Part shown: positions 1 to 9,129 of the stretch, one piece after another
Layout of the letters: each line of letters begins with the position of its first letter
Position numbering within the stretch: position 1 is the first letter of the stretch
DNA from: an uncultured Eubacteriales bacterium
GTDB taxonomy: Bacteria; Bacillota; Clostridia; Oscillospirales; Acutalibacteraceae
Direction of reading: 5' to 3'
Length of the DNA: 64,000 nucleotides
Assembly (NCBI GenBank): GCA_900315785.1
Contig: ONAL01000001.1
Coordinates: 1 to 64,000, forward strand
The notes under the pieces: generated by a model
What the model saw: only the letters and a program-made list of their open reading frames with translations
What the model was told of the DNA's origin: nothing
Databases searched by the model: none
Translations under genes and position numbers: made by a program

Positions 1-33
1 GTTGGTCTTTTCGTTTTGCTTTTTTACGAAAAA

Positions 34-65
34 ACACACCTGCTTTCGCAAGTGTGTCTTTTTTT
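34..65 (-). terminator. Intrinsic terminator downstream of tRNA-Ser(GGA)
   Basis: A 10-bp stem with one mismatch (arms 34-43 and 48-57, loop TTTC) is flanked by A-rich sequence on one side and a run of seven T on the other. It can therefore act in both directions. On the minus strand it lies about 60 bases past the tRNA 3' end. Confidence 0.7.
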
Positions 66-122
66 GATTTGCACCCTTTGGCTTATCTTAATGATATTGA
101 CCCAAATGGGTGCTTTATTTTT

Positions 123-214
123 TGGCGCAGAGAGAGGGATTTGAACCCTCGGTACGGTGTTCACCGTACACATGATTTCCAATCATGCTCCTTCGGCCGC
201 TCGGACATCTCTGC
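123..214 (-). tRNA. tRNA-Ser (anticodon GGA), CCA encoded
   Basis: On the minus strand the acceptor arms GCAGAGA and TCTCTGC pair, followed by discriminator G and an encoded CCA. The anticodon loop TTGGAAA between CATGA and TCATG gives anticodon GGA, which reads UCC and UCU serine codons. The T loop GGTTCAAATCC is canonical. A long variable arm (GTACGGTG paired with CACCGTAC) marks a class II tRNA, as expected for serine. The length of 92 nt is normal for tRNA-Ser. Confidence 0.97.
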
Positions 215-229
215 ATAAGCGACTTGTAT

Positions 230-258
230 ATTATAGTATAAACAGCAAAAAAAATCAA
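230..258 (-). promoter_or_regulatory. Sigma-A type promoter for tRNA-Ser(GGA)
   Basis: Minus-strand TTGATT (258-253) and TATAAT (235-230) are separated by 17 nt, about 15 bases before the tRNA 5' end. The -35 box overlaps the stop codon of the upstream radical SAM gene. Confidence 0.6.
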
Positions 259-1169
259 GCCTTTTGTAAAAGAAATTTTCCCTGTTTTACGTCGCGCCTT
301 TCCATTTCGCGGTTTATGTAGTTAAGCACCCGCTTTTTGTCAGCGCTCCACATTGGCGCAATCAAGCTTTTCTTGTCGCCGTCACCTGTAATTCTGTGTA
401 TAACAACTCGCTCAGGCAAGCGCTCAATCGCCTTAATAATTATATCCGTGTAGTTTTCAAGGCTCAGAACTTCAAACTTACCCGACTGATACTCCTTGGC
501 TAAATCTGTATTTTTGAGGACGTGCAGGAGCTGAAGCTTGATTCCGTCCGTTCTTTTTCCGACATATTCTACTGTTTCCAGCATCATTTCCTCAGTCTCA
601 TAGGGGAGCCCGATTATGACGTGGGTCACGATATCAATCCCCGCGTTTCTCAGCTTCCGAACCGCCTCGTCATATACCTCAAGCTTATATCCTCGGCGGA
701 TATATTCTGCGGTTTTTTCGTGAATTGTCTGCAAGCCGAGCTCAACGCTTACGGGTTTGATTAGGTTAAGCTCCTTCAAAAGCTCAAGCTTTTCGTCATC
801 TAAGCAGTCGGGTCTGGTAGCTATTGACAATCCGACGATGCAGTCTGGCTCGATAGCTTCATAAAATATCCTTCTCAGGTAATCCGTGCTTGCGTAGGTG
901 TTTGTAAAAGGCTGAAAGTACGCTATAAAAAGGTTGTCCTTTGTTTTTGTTTTAACGCGTTCAATTGCCGATTTCAGCTGTTCGGAAATTCTCAACTCAG
1001 CCGAAGCCGAAAACTCGCCAGAACCGCCCTCAGAGCAAAAAATGCACCCTTTGGTTCCTAGCGTACCGTCGCGGTTTGGACAGGTCATACCGCCGTTTAT
1101 CGATATTTTGTAGACCTTTTTATTAAATCTATTCTTATAATATTCGTTTAAAGAATAATAATGCTTCAT
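255..1169 (-). CDS. TIGR01212-type radical SAM protein (YhcC/YtqA family)
   Basis: A 304-residue cytosolic radical SAM protein. The cluster motif has the unusual wide spacing C-x12-C-x2-C (TCPNRDG, then GCIFC at about residues 29-45) that is typical of the TIGR01212/YhcC family rather than CxxxCxxC. Downstream it has family features such as FQPFTNTY, SIATRPDC and the ELGLQT region. The family is widespread, but its reaction is not firmly established; tRNA or other modification has been suggested for relatives. The gene is divergent from the DUF3783 gene, with only 50 bases between the starts. The best Shine-Dalgarno (GGAG) is about 13 bases upstream of the ATG, which is rather far. It reads toward tRNA-Ser with no terminator between. 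Confidence 0.85.
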   Translation of the reverse strand: MKHYYSLNEYYKNRFNKKVYKISINGGMTCPNRDGTLGTKGCIFCSEGGSGEFSASAELRISEQLKSAIERVKTKTKDNLFIAYFQPFTNTYASTDYLRRIFYEAIEPDCIVGLSIATRPDCLDDEKLELLKELNLIKPVSVELGLQTIHEKTAEYIRRGYKLEVYDEAVRKLRNAGIDIVTHVIIGLPYETEEMMLETVEYVGKRTDGIKLQLLHVLKNTDLAKEYQSGKFEVLSLENYTDIIIKAIERLPERVVIHRITGDGDKKSLIAPMWSADKKRVLNYINREMERRDVKQGKFLLQKA

Positions 1170-1172
1170 TAA

Positions 1173-1201
1173 TTGACAATTTCTCCGTAAAAACTTATAA
1201 T
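1173..1201 (+). promoter_or_regulatory. Sigma-A type promoter for the DUF3783 gene
   Basis: TTGACA (1173-1178) and TATAAT (1196-1201) are both consensus with 17-nt spacing, 18 bases before the ATG. The predicted transcript leader is only about 10-12 nt. Confidence 0.75.
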
Positions 1202-1219
1202 ACTACTCGGTGATTAAGA

Positions 1220-1597
1220 ATGACTGAACTGTTTATGTACAATATCAGCGGTAAAAAGGCGATAGCAATCAAAAATATCTGCCGCGCCTTAAATATTCAG
1301 ACCCGAGAGATTTCTCCCGAAGAATACGGCACAGCGCTCGGCTCGCTTCTCGGTATTTCCGAGACAGAAAGCAGGGCAGAGGCTGAGAGTTTTTCGGACG
1401 AAATGCTCTATCTTATCGGGTTCAGTGACGGGCTTCTCAGCATTTTTCTGAAGCTTCTGCGCTCTAAAAAGTGTACCGTAGCGCTCAAGGCTGTCGCGAC
1501 AGAAACAAATCTCGAGTATAATTCCTATGAGTTATTTAAAGAAATCTCCGCAGAGCATAAGGCTATGCAGAGCGGAGAAGCGTATCATCAGGCGTAA
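1220..1597 (+). CDS. DUF3783-family protein
   Basis: A 125-residue soluble protein resembling the clostridial DUF3783 family. It shows an N-terminal beta segment with a K-x-x-x-I-K pattern, a 'SPEEYG..LGSLLG' region, a 'SDEMLYLIGFSDGLLSIFL' middle (the expected 'eeMlvm..f' stretch), and a C-terminal 'VALKAVATETN' motif that is the most diagnostic part. Function is unknown. The start is ATG with GGTGA six bases upstream and a strong promoter. Its last 10 bases overlap the end of the convergent unknown gene, so both transcripts must run into each other; no terminator is visible. Confidence 0.75.
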   Translation: MTELFMYNISGKKAIAIKNICRALNIQTREISPEEYGTALGSLLGISETESRAEAESFSDEMLYLIGFSDGLLSIFLKLLRSKKCTVALKAVATETNLEYNSYELFKEISAEHKAMQSGEAYHQA

Positions 1598-2268
1598 TAT
1601 CTGACGTAGTCCATAAACTTGCGGTAGATTCTGCCCTCGATTTCCTCAAATTCGGGGTCAAGACCGCCGTTAAAGAACATCTGATTATGCAGGTTGAGGG
1701 CTCTGTACATCGAAACCATATAACCTCTGACCTTGTTTTCGAGCTTTTCACTGAGCTGATTGCCGTTTGAAAGTCCCATATAGAGGTTGCCGTCTACGAT
1801 TTCGAGCGGAAGAATCGCCTTGATATCCTCAAAGCGGTTATTGCGCTTGACATCCTTATAGAAGTCGATAATCGAAAAATCTGTCTTTTCCTCAAAATCT
1901 GTGTTTTTGTCGGCGATATCCTCGCATTTTTTCAAATCAAAGAACTCGTCGGTCATATATTTGTAAAGGTTATTTTTGTTGAGCTTCAGCACATAAAAGA
2001 GTCTGATGTTGTAAAGCGCGTTTTCAAGGCAGGACATAGCCGAGAAAATCATATTGTTGTCGAGCTGACACATTGTATTGAAAATGTTCTGATAAATGCT
2101 CTTGTTAAGGAGAATAAGCGCGAGCTTCTCCTGCTCCTTGTAGTTTTCCATAAGGGTAGGATTAATCAGAAACTTTGCCGTGAAGGCGTAGGAATTCTTT
2201 ACATATTCCTTCATTTCTCTGTAAAAATCGTTAAGGAAGTCCTTGTTCTCAATTGTAAATTCAAACAT
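1588..2268 (-). CDS. Unrecognised helical cytosolic protein
   Basis: I do not recognise this family. The product is 226 residues, charged, with no signal peptide or membrane segment. It looks mostly alpha-helical, with many Asn, Tyr and Phe residues; notable patches are NKDFLNDFYREMKEY near the start, SAMSCLENALYNIRLFYVLKL near residue 85, and a C-terminal EEIEGRIYRKFMDYVRYY. The ATG at 2268 is preferred over an in-frame GTG nine bases upstream because GGTGA sits five bases before it. It is monocistronic with its own strong promoter and is convergent with, and overlaps by 10 bases, the DUF3783 gene. Codon use looks like its neighbours, so it appears to be a genuine resident gene. Confidence 0.7.
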   Translation of the reverse strand: MFEFTIENKDFLNDFYREMKEYVKNSYAFTAKFLINPTLMENYKEQEKLALILLNKSIYQNIFNTMCQLDNNMIFSAMSCLENALYNIRLFYVLKLNKNNLYKYMTDEFFDLKKCEDIADKNTDFEEKTDFSIIDFYKDVKRNNRFEDIKAILPLEIVDGNLYMGLSNGNQLSEKLENKVRGYMVSMYRALNLHNQMFFNGGLDPEFEEIEGRIYRKFMDYVRYYA

Positions 2269-2285
2269 AACAATCACCGTGTATT

Positions 2286-2314
2286 AGTATAATGGAAATT
2301 TATAAAAAATGCAA
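2286..2314 (-). promoter_or_regulatory. Promoter for the unrecognised helical protein
   Basis: Minus-strand TTGCAT (2314-2309) and TATACT (2291-2286) have 17-nt spacing, about 18 bases before the ATG at 2268. Confidence 0.65.
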
Positions 2315-2340
2315 CAAATTAAGGTAATTTGCGTCAATTA

Positions 2341-2369
2341 TTGATTTTTGTGTCAAAATAATGTAAAAT
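2341..2369 (+). promoter_or_regulatory. Probable promoter for the GH25 lysozyme gene
   Basis: TTGATT (2341-2346) and TAAAAT (2364-2369) have 17-nt spacing, 28 bases before the chosen ATG. This is a reasonable sigma-A match in a divergent AT-rich intergenic stretch. Confidence 0.5.
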
Positions 2370-2396
2370 GTTATCATATTGTTTAAGGAATGGTGT

Positions 2397-3959
2397 ATGA
2401 TGAAAAAGGTTTTCAAGGCGGTGTTGCCGATTATTCTCATAATCGGGATACTGTTATCGTGCGTTTCGGTTAACGCCGTGACGTTCAAATCCTTTCCGAA
2501 AAACCCCGAGTATTCCTACGGAGTTGATGTTTCGGAATGGAACGGCGATATCGACTGGAACTATCTCAGGAATATCGGAGTAGAGTTTGCTTATATCCGT
2601 GTGGGATATTATAAGCACGGAGGCGGATATGTTGACGAAAGGTTCAAACAGAATGTACGCGGATGCGTTGAGGCGGGTATCGATTTCGGTATCTATGTGT
2701 ATTCTTACATATACTCTTACACAGACAGCGTAAAAATGGCTAACTGGGTTCACCGTCAGCTGAAGTCGCTCGGCAACTACACAAAGGACAGAGATACAAT
2801 CCAGGTTGCGTATGATATTGAGGACGCGATTCAGTCAAATGCCGTTAACAGCGGAAGGATTACACGCAATTATCTTCACAACGGAGTAAAGAAATTCTGT
2901 AACAAAATCAGAGATTACGGTTACATACCGACTATTTATTCCTCGCAGAGCTTCTACAGGGATTTGTTGAACCTCGAGGATTACCTTGACAACGATTTCT
3001 ATATCTGGTACGCTCAGTGGCCTTATTATCCCGACCCGACTGAGAAAAAGGTAATGTTCAACGACAAGTCACCTCACATCTGGCAGTTCTCAGAGAACTA
3101 CACAATCAAGGGCGTGCGTTATGATTCGAACGCGCTTTACGAGGATTTCTACGATTATTCAAACGAGGATTCACAGCTTTACGCTGCAAACCTCAAAAGC
3201 TCGGGATATACTTTCAAAAAATCGGGCGTTAAGCCGAGCTTCCAGATTTACGACGGCGACACCCTGCTCAAAGAGGGAACCGACTACAAGATATATTATT
3301 ACAAGAACAAGAAGGTCGGCATAGCTAGAGCTAAGGTCGTGCGCTTCAAAAACAAAAAGTATATCGAGTCAAAGACAATCAAGTACGCAATAAAGCCTCA
3401 GCCTGTCACTAATCTGAAAGCGACTCCGTCATACGATGAGATTGAGCTCAAGTGGGACAAGGTTGCTGGAGCTACAAGCTACCAGATTTACGAGCATAAC
3501 GATTCCTTCATAGGCTATAACCTCATCGACGAGGTAAAGACAAATTCCTACACAGACTTTTTCCTTGATGAGGGCACAGAGTACAAGCTCAAAGTTCGTC
3601 CTGTTATGACAGTAGACGGAAAGCGTTATTACGGAAACAGCGTTGCTTTGACCGCGAGCACAACCTATTGTCCCGTACAGCTCGGCAATGTTTCTTCACG
3701 TGAAGAGGGCGCCGCGACGGTAAACTGGAAGTCAAAGACAGAGAATACACGCGGTTACGTTATCGAATTTGCCGATAACGCGCAGTTTAAGAACAAGACC
3801 AGATACGTCGTAAGAGGAATTAATAAATCTCTGAGCGACATCTCGGGCTGCTTCAAATCGGGCCAGAAAGTATATTTCAGAATCCGTTCCTATAATGTGG
3901 TAAACGGCAAGTACGTATACAGTGATTACAGCTCAGTCCGCTCGGTAAAAATCAAATAA
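2397..3959 (+). CDS. Secreted GH25 lysozyme-like protein with C-terminal Fn3-type domains
   Basis: About 520 residues. An N-terminal signal peptide (MKK, hydrophobic core, cleavage likely after SVNA near residue 27) sends it out of the cell. Residues ~41-270 form a glycoside hydrolase family 25 domain: YGVDVSEW (D44, E47) and YDIED (D140, E142) supply the conserved acidic active-site residues, and the WYAQWP and HIWQFSE stretches are typical of the barrel's last strands. Such enzymes cut the N-acetylmuramic acid-beta-1,4-N-acetylglucosamine bond of peptidoglycan. A linker with an SGYTF/KKSG repeat-like segment leads to two fibronectin type III-like domains (~345-425 and ~430-520), which probably bind wall or carbohydrate. 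AAGGAA lies 6 bases before the ATG at 2397, so an upstream TTG is unlikely to be used. Confidence 0.88.
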   Translation: MMKKVFKAVLPIILIIGILLSCVSVNAVTFKSFPKNPEYSYGVDVSEWNGDIDWNYLRNIGVEFAYIRVGYYKHGGGYVDERFKQNVRGCVEAGIDFGIYVYSYIYSYTDSVKMANWVHRQLKSLGNYTKDRDTIQVAYDIEDAIQSNAVNSGRITRNYLHNGVKKFCNKIRDYGYIPTIYSSQSFYRDLLNLEDYLDNDFYIWYAQWPYYPDPTEKKVMFNDKSPHIWQFSENYTIKGVRYDSNALYEDFYDYSNEDSQLYAANLKSSGYTFKKSGVKPSFQIYDGDTLLKEGTDYKIYYYKNKKVGIARAKVVRFKNKKYIESKTIKYAIKPQPVTNLKATPSYDEIELKWDKVAGATSYQIYEHNDSFIGYNLIDEVKTNSYTDFFLDEGTEYKLKVRPVMTVDGKRYYGNSVALTASTTYCPVQLGNVSSREEGAATVNWKSKTENTRGYVIEFADNAQFKNKTRYVVRGINKSLSDISGCFKSGQKVYFRIRSYNVVNGKYVYSDYSSVRSVKIK

Positions 3960-3973
3960 TTTGGTATAAAACA

Positions 3974-4006
3974 GCCGTAACGCTTAGACGCGTTACGGCG
4001 TTTTTT
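3974..4006. terminator. Bidirectional terminator between the GH25 gene and the ATPase operon
   Basis: A perfect 10-bp G+C-rich stem (3974-3983 with 3990-3999, 6-nt loop) is followed by T6 on the plus strand. On the minus strand it is followed by TGTTTTA just past atpD. It separates two convergent transcription units. Confidence 0.85.
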
Positions 4007-4667
4007 AATGCTGTTTACCTGAGTAGTTATGCGCTTTGTCAAGCAGCATATCCTTTACCTTCATAAGCCTTGTGCGGCTGCTTCGGTCGTTTTCCTCAAG
4101 CTTCATTGAAATGTATTTGATTGTGTCCTGATATCTTGGTATCATAACATGCTCAAGCGAGTTAACTCTGCGTCGGGTTTTCTCAATTTCAGCAGACATA
4201 AGCTCGCAGCTTTTCTCCATTTCGGCAAGCTTTATCAAATCCTCTAGCACACTGTTGAGCGAGATAATCGCGTCGTCAAGCTCAAACGAGGTGTAAGCAA
4301 AGCCGTAGGGGAAGATATCGCCGCTGTCAGAGGTGCGAGCCGAGGTCGTAAACTGAGGTATCTCTACGCTCATTACGTTCTTGGAGCTTGTCTCAAGAGT
4401 GACCTGCTGCTTCGGAGACATCAGCGAAGCGTCGAGCGACTCCTTGGACATAACCGCGCTCGCGTTAACGAAGTGAGCGTTGCAGTCGGTAAGCTTCTGC
4501 TCAACCGAATCTCGCAGCGTGCGGGTTTCTCTGACCAAGTCAAGAAACTGACGCATAAGCTCGTCGCGCTTATCCTTGAGCATTTTATGACCGCGAACGG
4601 CTGTGGTAAGCTGTTTTTTGAGCTTAGTGAGCTGCATTCGCGTTGGATTTACATTCATAATTGCCAT
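4005..4667 (-). CDS. atpD: V-type ATP synthase subunit D (central stalk)
   Basis: A 220-residue rotor-shaft subunit of the A/V-type ATPase. It opens with the family signature NPTRMQLTKLKKQLTTA, followed by a long coiled coil; a second coiled coil at ~150-205 includes the RRRVNSLEHVMIPRY motif that is highly conserved in subunit D. It forms the antiparallel coiled-coil shaft inside the A3B3 ring, with subunit F. It is the last gene of the operon, 12 bases after atpB, with an AGGTG ribosome site 5 bases before ATG. The hydrophilic, basic C-terminal tail is typical. Confidence 0.95.
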   Translation of the reverse strand: MAIMNVNPTRMQLTKLKKQLTTAVRGHKMLKDKRDELMRQFLDLVRETRTLRDSVEQKLTDCNAHFVNASAVMSKESLDASLMSPKQQVTLETSSKNVMSVEIPQFTTSARTSDSGDIFPYGFAYTSFELDDAIISLNSVLEDLIKLAEMEKSCELMSAEIEKTRRRVNSLEHVMIPRYQDTIKYISMKLEENDRSSRTRLMKVKDMLLDKAHNYSGKQH

Positions 4668-4679
4668 AAAAGCACCTGC

Positions 4680-6053
4680 TTACTGTTTACCGTAAAATTC
4701 GTCGAGCATATCGTCCTTGATACGTTTAAGCTCGCTTCTGGGGAAGATTTCAAGCAGCTTCCAGCCGATATCGAGTGTTTCCTCGATAGAACGGTTTGCG
4801 TCGTAGCCCTGAGATACATACTCTCTCTCAAACGCTTCGGCAAACTCCGCGTACTTCTTATCCATATCGGTAAGCGCCGCTTCACCGAGAATTACCATAA
4901 GCTCTCGGGCGTCCTTGCCTCGTGCGTAAGCCGCAAAGAGCTGGTTCATTGTGGCGGCATGGTCCTTACGTGTACGGTCAGGTCCGATACCCTTATCCTT
5001 AAGACGTGACAAAGAGGGGAGAACGTCAATCGGAGGAGTTACGCCCTTTCTGTAAAGCTCACGCGAGAGGATAATCTGACCCTCTGTGATATATCCAGTA
5101 AGGTCGGGAATCGGGTGAGTCTTGTCGTCCTCGGGCATTGTGAGAATCGGGATAAGCGTGATTGAGCCCTGTTTTCCTCTGAGTCTGCCTGCTCTCTCAT
5201 AAAGAGTCGCAAGGTCTGTGTACATATAACCGGGATAACCTCTACGGCCGGGAACCTCTTTACGTGCGGCGGAAACCTCACGCAGAGCGTCAGCGTAGTT
5301 TGTGATATCTGTCATAATTACAAGCACGTGCATACCGAGGTCAAACGCCAGATACTCGGCGGCTGTGAGAGCCATACGAGGAGTAGCTATACGCTCGATA
5401 GCGGGGTCGTTCGCAAGGTTTACGAACATAACCGTTCTGTCAATCGCGCCTGTTTCCTTAAAGGACTGGATAAAGTAGTCGGATTCCTCAAAGGTGATAC
5501 CCATAGCGGCAAATACAACGGCGAAATTTTCGTCCTTGCCTCTTACGGCAGCCTGACGCGCAATCTGAGCGGCAAGCTGAGCGTGGGGAAGACCCGAAGC
5601 AGAGAAGATAGGAAGCTTCTGACCTCTTACGAGTGTATTAAGTCCGTCAATAGCTGAAATACCTGTCTGGATAAACTCCTGGGGATAGTTACGAGCCGCA
5701 GGATTCATAGGCGTGCCGTTGATGTCGAGACGCTTTTCGGGAATGAGAGCGGGACCGTCGTCGATAGGATTGCCGAGACCGTCAAATACTCGTGAGAGCA
5801 TATCGGGGGAAACAGGCAGCTCCATTGAACGGCCGAGGAATCTTACCTTTGAGCCCGCGAGGTTGATACCCGAAGCGGATTCAAAAAGCTGAACAAGAGC
5901 GTTGCTGCCGTCAACCTCAAGCACCTTGCAGCGGCGTGTCTCGCCGTTGGGAAGCTCGATTTCGCCTAATTCATCATATTTGACGTCGTCTACGTCGCTG
6001 ATCATCATAAGAGGACCCGCGACTTCCTGTATTGTACGATATTCCTTAGGCAT
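4680..6053 (-). CDS. atpB: V-type ATP synthase subunit B (non-catalytic)
   Basis: 457 residues, the normal size. The nucleotide-binding region has the degenerate P-loop [13 protein letters not shown] instead of a Walker A motif, which identifies it as regulatory subunit B rather than catalytic A. Other hallmarks are FINLANDP-like [11 protein letters not shown], the [23 protein letters not shown] stretch (A/V-type B signature) and [13 protein letters not shown]. Three copies alternate with subunit A in the catalytic head. The start ATG overlaps the atpA stop by one base (TGATG), implying translational coupling and matched A:B stoichiometry. Confidence 0.97.
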   Translation of the reverse strand: MPKEYRTIQEVAGPLMMISDVDDVKYDELGEIELPNGETRRCKVLEVDGSNALVQLFESASGINLAGSKVRFLGRSMELPVSPDMLSRVFDGLGNPIDDGPALIPEKRLDINGTPMNPAARNYPQEFIQTGISAIDGLNTLVRGQKLPIFSASGLPHAQLAAQIARQAAVRGKDENFAVVFAAMGITFEESDYFIQSFKETGAIDRTVMFVNLANDPAIERIATPRMALTAAEYLAFDLGMHVLVIMTDITNYADALREVSAARKEVPGRRGYPGYMYTDLATLYERAGRLRGKQGSITLIPILTMPEDDKTHPIPDLTGYITEGQIILSRELYRKGVTPPIDVLPSLSRLKDKGIGPDRTRKDHAATMNQLFAAYARGKDARELMVILGEAALTDMDKKYAEFAEAFEREYVSQGYDANRSIEETLDIGWKLLEIFPRSELKRIKDDMLDEFYGKQ

Positions 6054-7819
6054 CAGTCATCACTCCTTTTCAATACGTCCTCAATTTCGCTGTCGAGCTG
6101 AGCCTCAATCGACTCGAACTCAGCGTCAATCTTATCCTCAGCCTCGTATTTATAACGTCCGATTCTTTCACGGACAGGAATATTTACGAGCATTTCGATG
6201 TTCGCGCCCTTGTTGAGAGCGTCGAGGGATTTATCATAAAAGATTAAAATAGCTCTCATCATAAGCACCTGCTTTTTGAGCGAGGTGTAAGTATCTGTAG
6301 AATCAAAAGCGTTCTGGTGGAGATAGTCCTCTCTGATTGAACGTGCGGATTCAAGCTTCAGACGGTCGGGAGCGGAAAGCGCGTCCATACCGACAAGGTT
6401 TACGATTTCCTGAAGCTCTGCTTCATCCTGTAACAATGCGAGCAGTCTGCCGCGAAGCTCCATAAAGTCGGGAGCCGCGTTCTCAGAGAACCACTTTGTA
6501 AGCTGGTCTGTGTAGAGCGAGTAACTCGTCAGCCAGTTGATAGCGGGGAAGTGACGCTTATAAGCGAGGTTAGCGTCGAGACCCCAGAATACCTTAACGA
6601 TTCTTAGCGTAGCCTGAGATACAGGCTCGGAGATATCACCGCCGGGAGGCGATACAGCGCCGATAACCGAGAGCGCGCCCTCTGTGTCCTCTGTACCGTT
6701 AACGATAACGCGGCCTGCTCTTTCATAGAACTGAGCAAGACGGCTGCCGAGGTACGCGGGATAACCTTCTTCACCAGGCATTTCCTCTAATCGACCCGAC
6801 ATTTCTCTGAGCGCCTCAGCCCAACGAGAGGTAGAGTCAGCCATAAGAGCTACCGTATAACCCATATCACGGAAATACTCGGCGATTGTAATACCTGTGT
6901 AGATAGAAGCCTCACGAGCCGCAACAGGCATATCGGAAGTGTTAGCGATAAGAACGGTTCTCTCCATAAGAGAGTTGCCTGTTCTCGGGTCCTTAAGCTC
7001 GGGGAACTCGTTAAGAACGTCTGTCATCTCGTTGCCGCGCTCGCCGCAGCCGATGTATACGATGATATCAGCCGCAGCCCATTTTGCGAGCTGGTGCTGT
7101 ACAACAGTCTTACCTGAACCGAACGGACCTGGAACCGCTGCTACGCCGCCCTTTGCGAGCGGGAAGAGAGTATCGATAGGTCTCTGACCTGTTGTGAGAA
7201 GAATATCGGGAGAGAGCTTCTTTTTGTAAGGTCTGCCGATACGAACAGGCCACTTTGTGAACATCTTGACGTCAGCGTCGCCGTTCTCGGTTTTGATAAC
7301 CGCAACAACCTCGTCAAGTGTGAATTCGCCCTCGTTAATTGATATTATTTCACCCTCAACCTTGTTTGGAACCATAATCTTGTGGAGCACAGCCGCGGTT
7401 TCGTTAACTGTACCGATAACGTCGCCTGCCTTGACCTTGTCTCCGACCTTTGCCGTGGGTTTAAACGTCCACTTCTTTTCGTGGTTAAGAGGGCTTACCT
7501 CTACGCCTCTCTTGAGGTTTGTGCCCGCGACCTTCATAATCTCGTTGAGAGGACGCTGGATACCGTCGTAGATAGCGCCGATAAGTCCGGGACCGAGCTC
7601 AACGGAAAGAGGCGCGCCTGTAGACTCGACCTTTTCTCCTGGGCCTAAGCCCGAGGTTTCCTCGTAAACCTGAATGGACGCCTTGTCGCCGTGCATTTCG
7701 ATTATTTCGCCTATAAGACGCTGTTCGCTTACTCGTACAACGTCAAACATATTAGCGTCGCGCATTCCGTCCGCAATAACGAGCGGACCCGCGACCTTAG
7801 TTATAATTCCTGTTTTCAA
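6053..7819 (-). CDS. atpA: V-type ATP synthase subunit A (catalytic)
   Basis: The 588-residue catalytic subunit. It contains Walker A GPFGSGKT at 231-238, preceded by the A-type insertion (non-homologous region, ~110-190) that distinguishes V/A-type A subunits from F-type beta. GERGNEM and the [12 protein letters not shown] motif follow, then the EEGYPAYL loop. It hydrolyses or synthesises ATP in the A3B3 head. The start is TTG at 7819 with GAGGTG six bases upstream; no ATG fits the conserved N-terminus ([13 protein letters not shown]). It is separated by only 10 bases from atpF. Confidence 0.97.
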   Translation of the reverse strand: MKTGIITKVAGPLVIADGMRDANMFDVVRVSEQRLIGEIIEMHGDKASIQVYEETSGLGPGEKVESTGAPLSVELGPGLIGAIYDGIQRPLNEIMKVAGTNLKRGVEVSPLNHEKKWTFKPTAKVGDKVKAGDVIGTVNETAAVLHKIMVPNKVEGEIISINEGEFTLDEVVAVIKTENGDADVKMFTKWPVRIGRPYKKKLSPDILLTTGQRPIDTLFPLAKGGVAAVPGPFGSGKTVVQHQLAKWAAADIIVYIGCGERGNEMTDVLNEFPELKDPRTGNSLMERTVLIANTSDMPVAAREASIYTGITIAEYFRDMGYTVALMADSTSRWAEALREMSGRLEEMPGEEGYPAYLGSRLAQFYERAGRVIVNGTEDTEGALSVIGAVSPPGGDISEPVSQATLRIVKVFWGLDANLAYKRHFPAINWLTSYSLYTDQLTKWFSENAAPDFMELRGRLLALLQDEAELQEIVNLVGMDALSAPDRLKLESARSIREDYLHQNAFDSTDTYTSLKKQVLMMRAILIFYDKSLDALNKGANIEMLVNIPVRERIGRYKYEAEDKIDAEFESIEAQLDSEIEDVLKRSDD

Positions 7820-7829
7820 ATCTTACACC

Positions 7830-8162
7830 TCAATCATTGAAGATTATGTCTGAGCCTACGGCTTTTTCCACAAAGGATGAAAGCCGTCTTACGCCGACGC
7901 CGCTGTTGCCCTTAACCCCGGGGATAGGAATAATAGCGGGAGTGAGCCTTTCCTCGTAGCGGCTGCGTTCCTTGAGTGTTCCGTTATACATTTCCTCTGT
8001 GAGATATATAACGGCGTAGTCGTCGGAATCGGCTATATTTCTGAGAATGTGAGCCGCGCGCTCGGAGTCGTCGCAGGGATAAATATCAAGCCCGATTGCC
8101 GAAAAGCCCTTGACGCTTTCGCTGTCGCCGATAACGGCGATGTTCTTAGCCATAGATTTCAC
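7830..8162 (-). CDS. atpF: V-type ATP synthase subunit F
   Basis: A ~107-110-residue Rossmann-like subunit. It begins with (M)AKNIAVIGDSESVKGFSAIGLDIYP, in which the G-D-x-x-x-x-x-G-F motif is diagnostic, and carries an 'YAVIYLTEEMY' strand and an 'IPIPG' segment. It binds subunit D in the rotor axle. Two starts are possible: GTG at 8162, with AAAGG four bases before, or ATG at 8153, which fits the family N-terminus better but lacks a nearby ribosome site. In both cases the gene overlaps the 3' end of atpC. Confidence 0.93.
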   Translation of the reverse strand: MKSMAKNIAVIGDSESVKGFSAIGLDIYPCDDSERAAHILRNIADSDDYAVIYLTEEMYNGTLKERSRYEERLTPAIIPIPGVKGNSGVGVRRLSSFVEKAVGSDIIFND

Positions 8163-9117
8163 GCAGCCTTTCTCTTATAGTTTCGGTTTCGGTATTTGTT
8201 CTGATACCGCTGGTTATGATGTGAATAACCTTTTTCTCAGCTTCACAGCCGAGGTAATAGCCTATAATCGGCTCGGCGCCCTCGCTGGTGCGTTTGCAGC
8301 TTTCCTTAGCCAGAAGAATCAGCCTGTCGTCGACAAACTTTTCAAACAGCGTAGGGGAGAGCCTGAACTTTTCCATAGCTCTGCTGCAGTCATATTCGCT
8401 GTACTTGGAGAGCTCGTCCGTGAGGGCTTCGCTTCCCTTGAGCGCAGCAGAAATAACGCTTGCTTTTCTGAACTCGGCAACGTCGCAGAACGCCTTGTTA
8501 AGGTAATCCGCAGTAACGCCCGTGCGTGAGCTTCTGAGAGCTATTTTGATATTGTTATAGAAAATCTGAGTTCTGAAATACTGCTTCAGAAAATCCGAAG
8601 AAAATTCCTCGGTAATCCTCAGAGTTTCCTGCATAACAGCCTTGTCAACAACAGCGTCGCTTTCTCTGGCGTCACCTTTTGTTGCGATAATGTCATAAGC
8701 TTCCTGTGCGGGCTTTGCGAGCCAGTCGGGAAGAAGGCTGAATTTTTTATGTTCAACAGACTGCTTTATTACCTCGGGGTCGATTGTGTTCGGAGCCGCT
8801 ATAAGCTCGTCGTACTTTCTGCCCGACATAGTTCCCTTTAAGGTTACCTTGAAGTTGTGGACATCGTTGACGAGAAAGAAAGGGTCAAACACCGTGATAT
8901 CGGGAGCAACGCTTTTGAGATAATCCCATACTTTTTCTGTATGGTCAGCGATTATTTCGTCGATGTCTGAGCCGTCTCCGTAGCCCTTGTCGATAAGAAA
9001 TCTCCTGACCTCGTCTACCGATTTGTAGCTGAGAAGCTGTTCAATATCAGCGGAAGTGAAAAGCGATTTTTCTCTTGCTCTTACCGAACCGATTGAAAAT
9101 TCATATGATAATGCCAT
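8146..9117 (-). CDS. atpC: V-type ATP synthase subunit C (AC39/d-type)
   Basis: A 323-residue all-helical funnel subunit that caps the membrane ring and connects it to the D/F rotor axle (V-ATPase subunit d/AC39 family). Visible features are the N-terminal SFEFSIGSVRAREKSL-like segment, FDPFFLVNDVHNFKVTLKG in the middle, and a C-terminal IGYYLGCEAEKKVIHIITSG motif characteristic of the family. GGGTGAT lies five bases before ATG. Its last bases overlap the start of atpF, consistent with coupled translation. Confidence 0.94.
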   Translation of the reverse strand: MALSYEFSIGSVRAREKSLFTSADIEQLLSYKSVDEVRRFLIDKGYGDGSDIDEIIADHTEKVWDYLKSVAPDITVFDPFFLVNDVHNFKVTLKGTMSGRKYDELIAAPNTIDPEVIKQSVEHKKFSLLPDWLAKPAQEAYDIIATKGDARESDAVVDKAVMQETLRITEEFSSDFLKQYFRTQIFYNNIKIALRSSRTGVTADYLNKAFCDVAEFRKASVISAALKGSEALTDELSKYSEYDCSRAMEKFRLSPTLFEKFVDDRLILLAKESCKRTSEGAEPIIGYYLGCEAEKKVIHIITSGIRTNTETETIRERLREIYG

Positions 9118-9129
9118 AATATCACCCTA

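Noticed and set aside
1588..1597. Possible fusion or frameshift of DUF3783 with its neighbour
   Set aside because: The two genes are on opposite strands and merely overlap at their 3' ends.
4473..5009. 178-codon plus-strand open frame over atpD/atpB
   Set aside because: Antisense shadow of two strongly conserved ATPase genes.
8146..8162. Frameshift between atpC and atpF
   Set aside because: Both proteins are full length with family-typical ends; the overlap is ordinary coupling.
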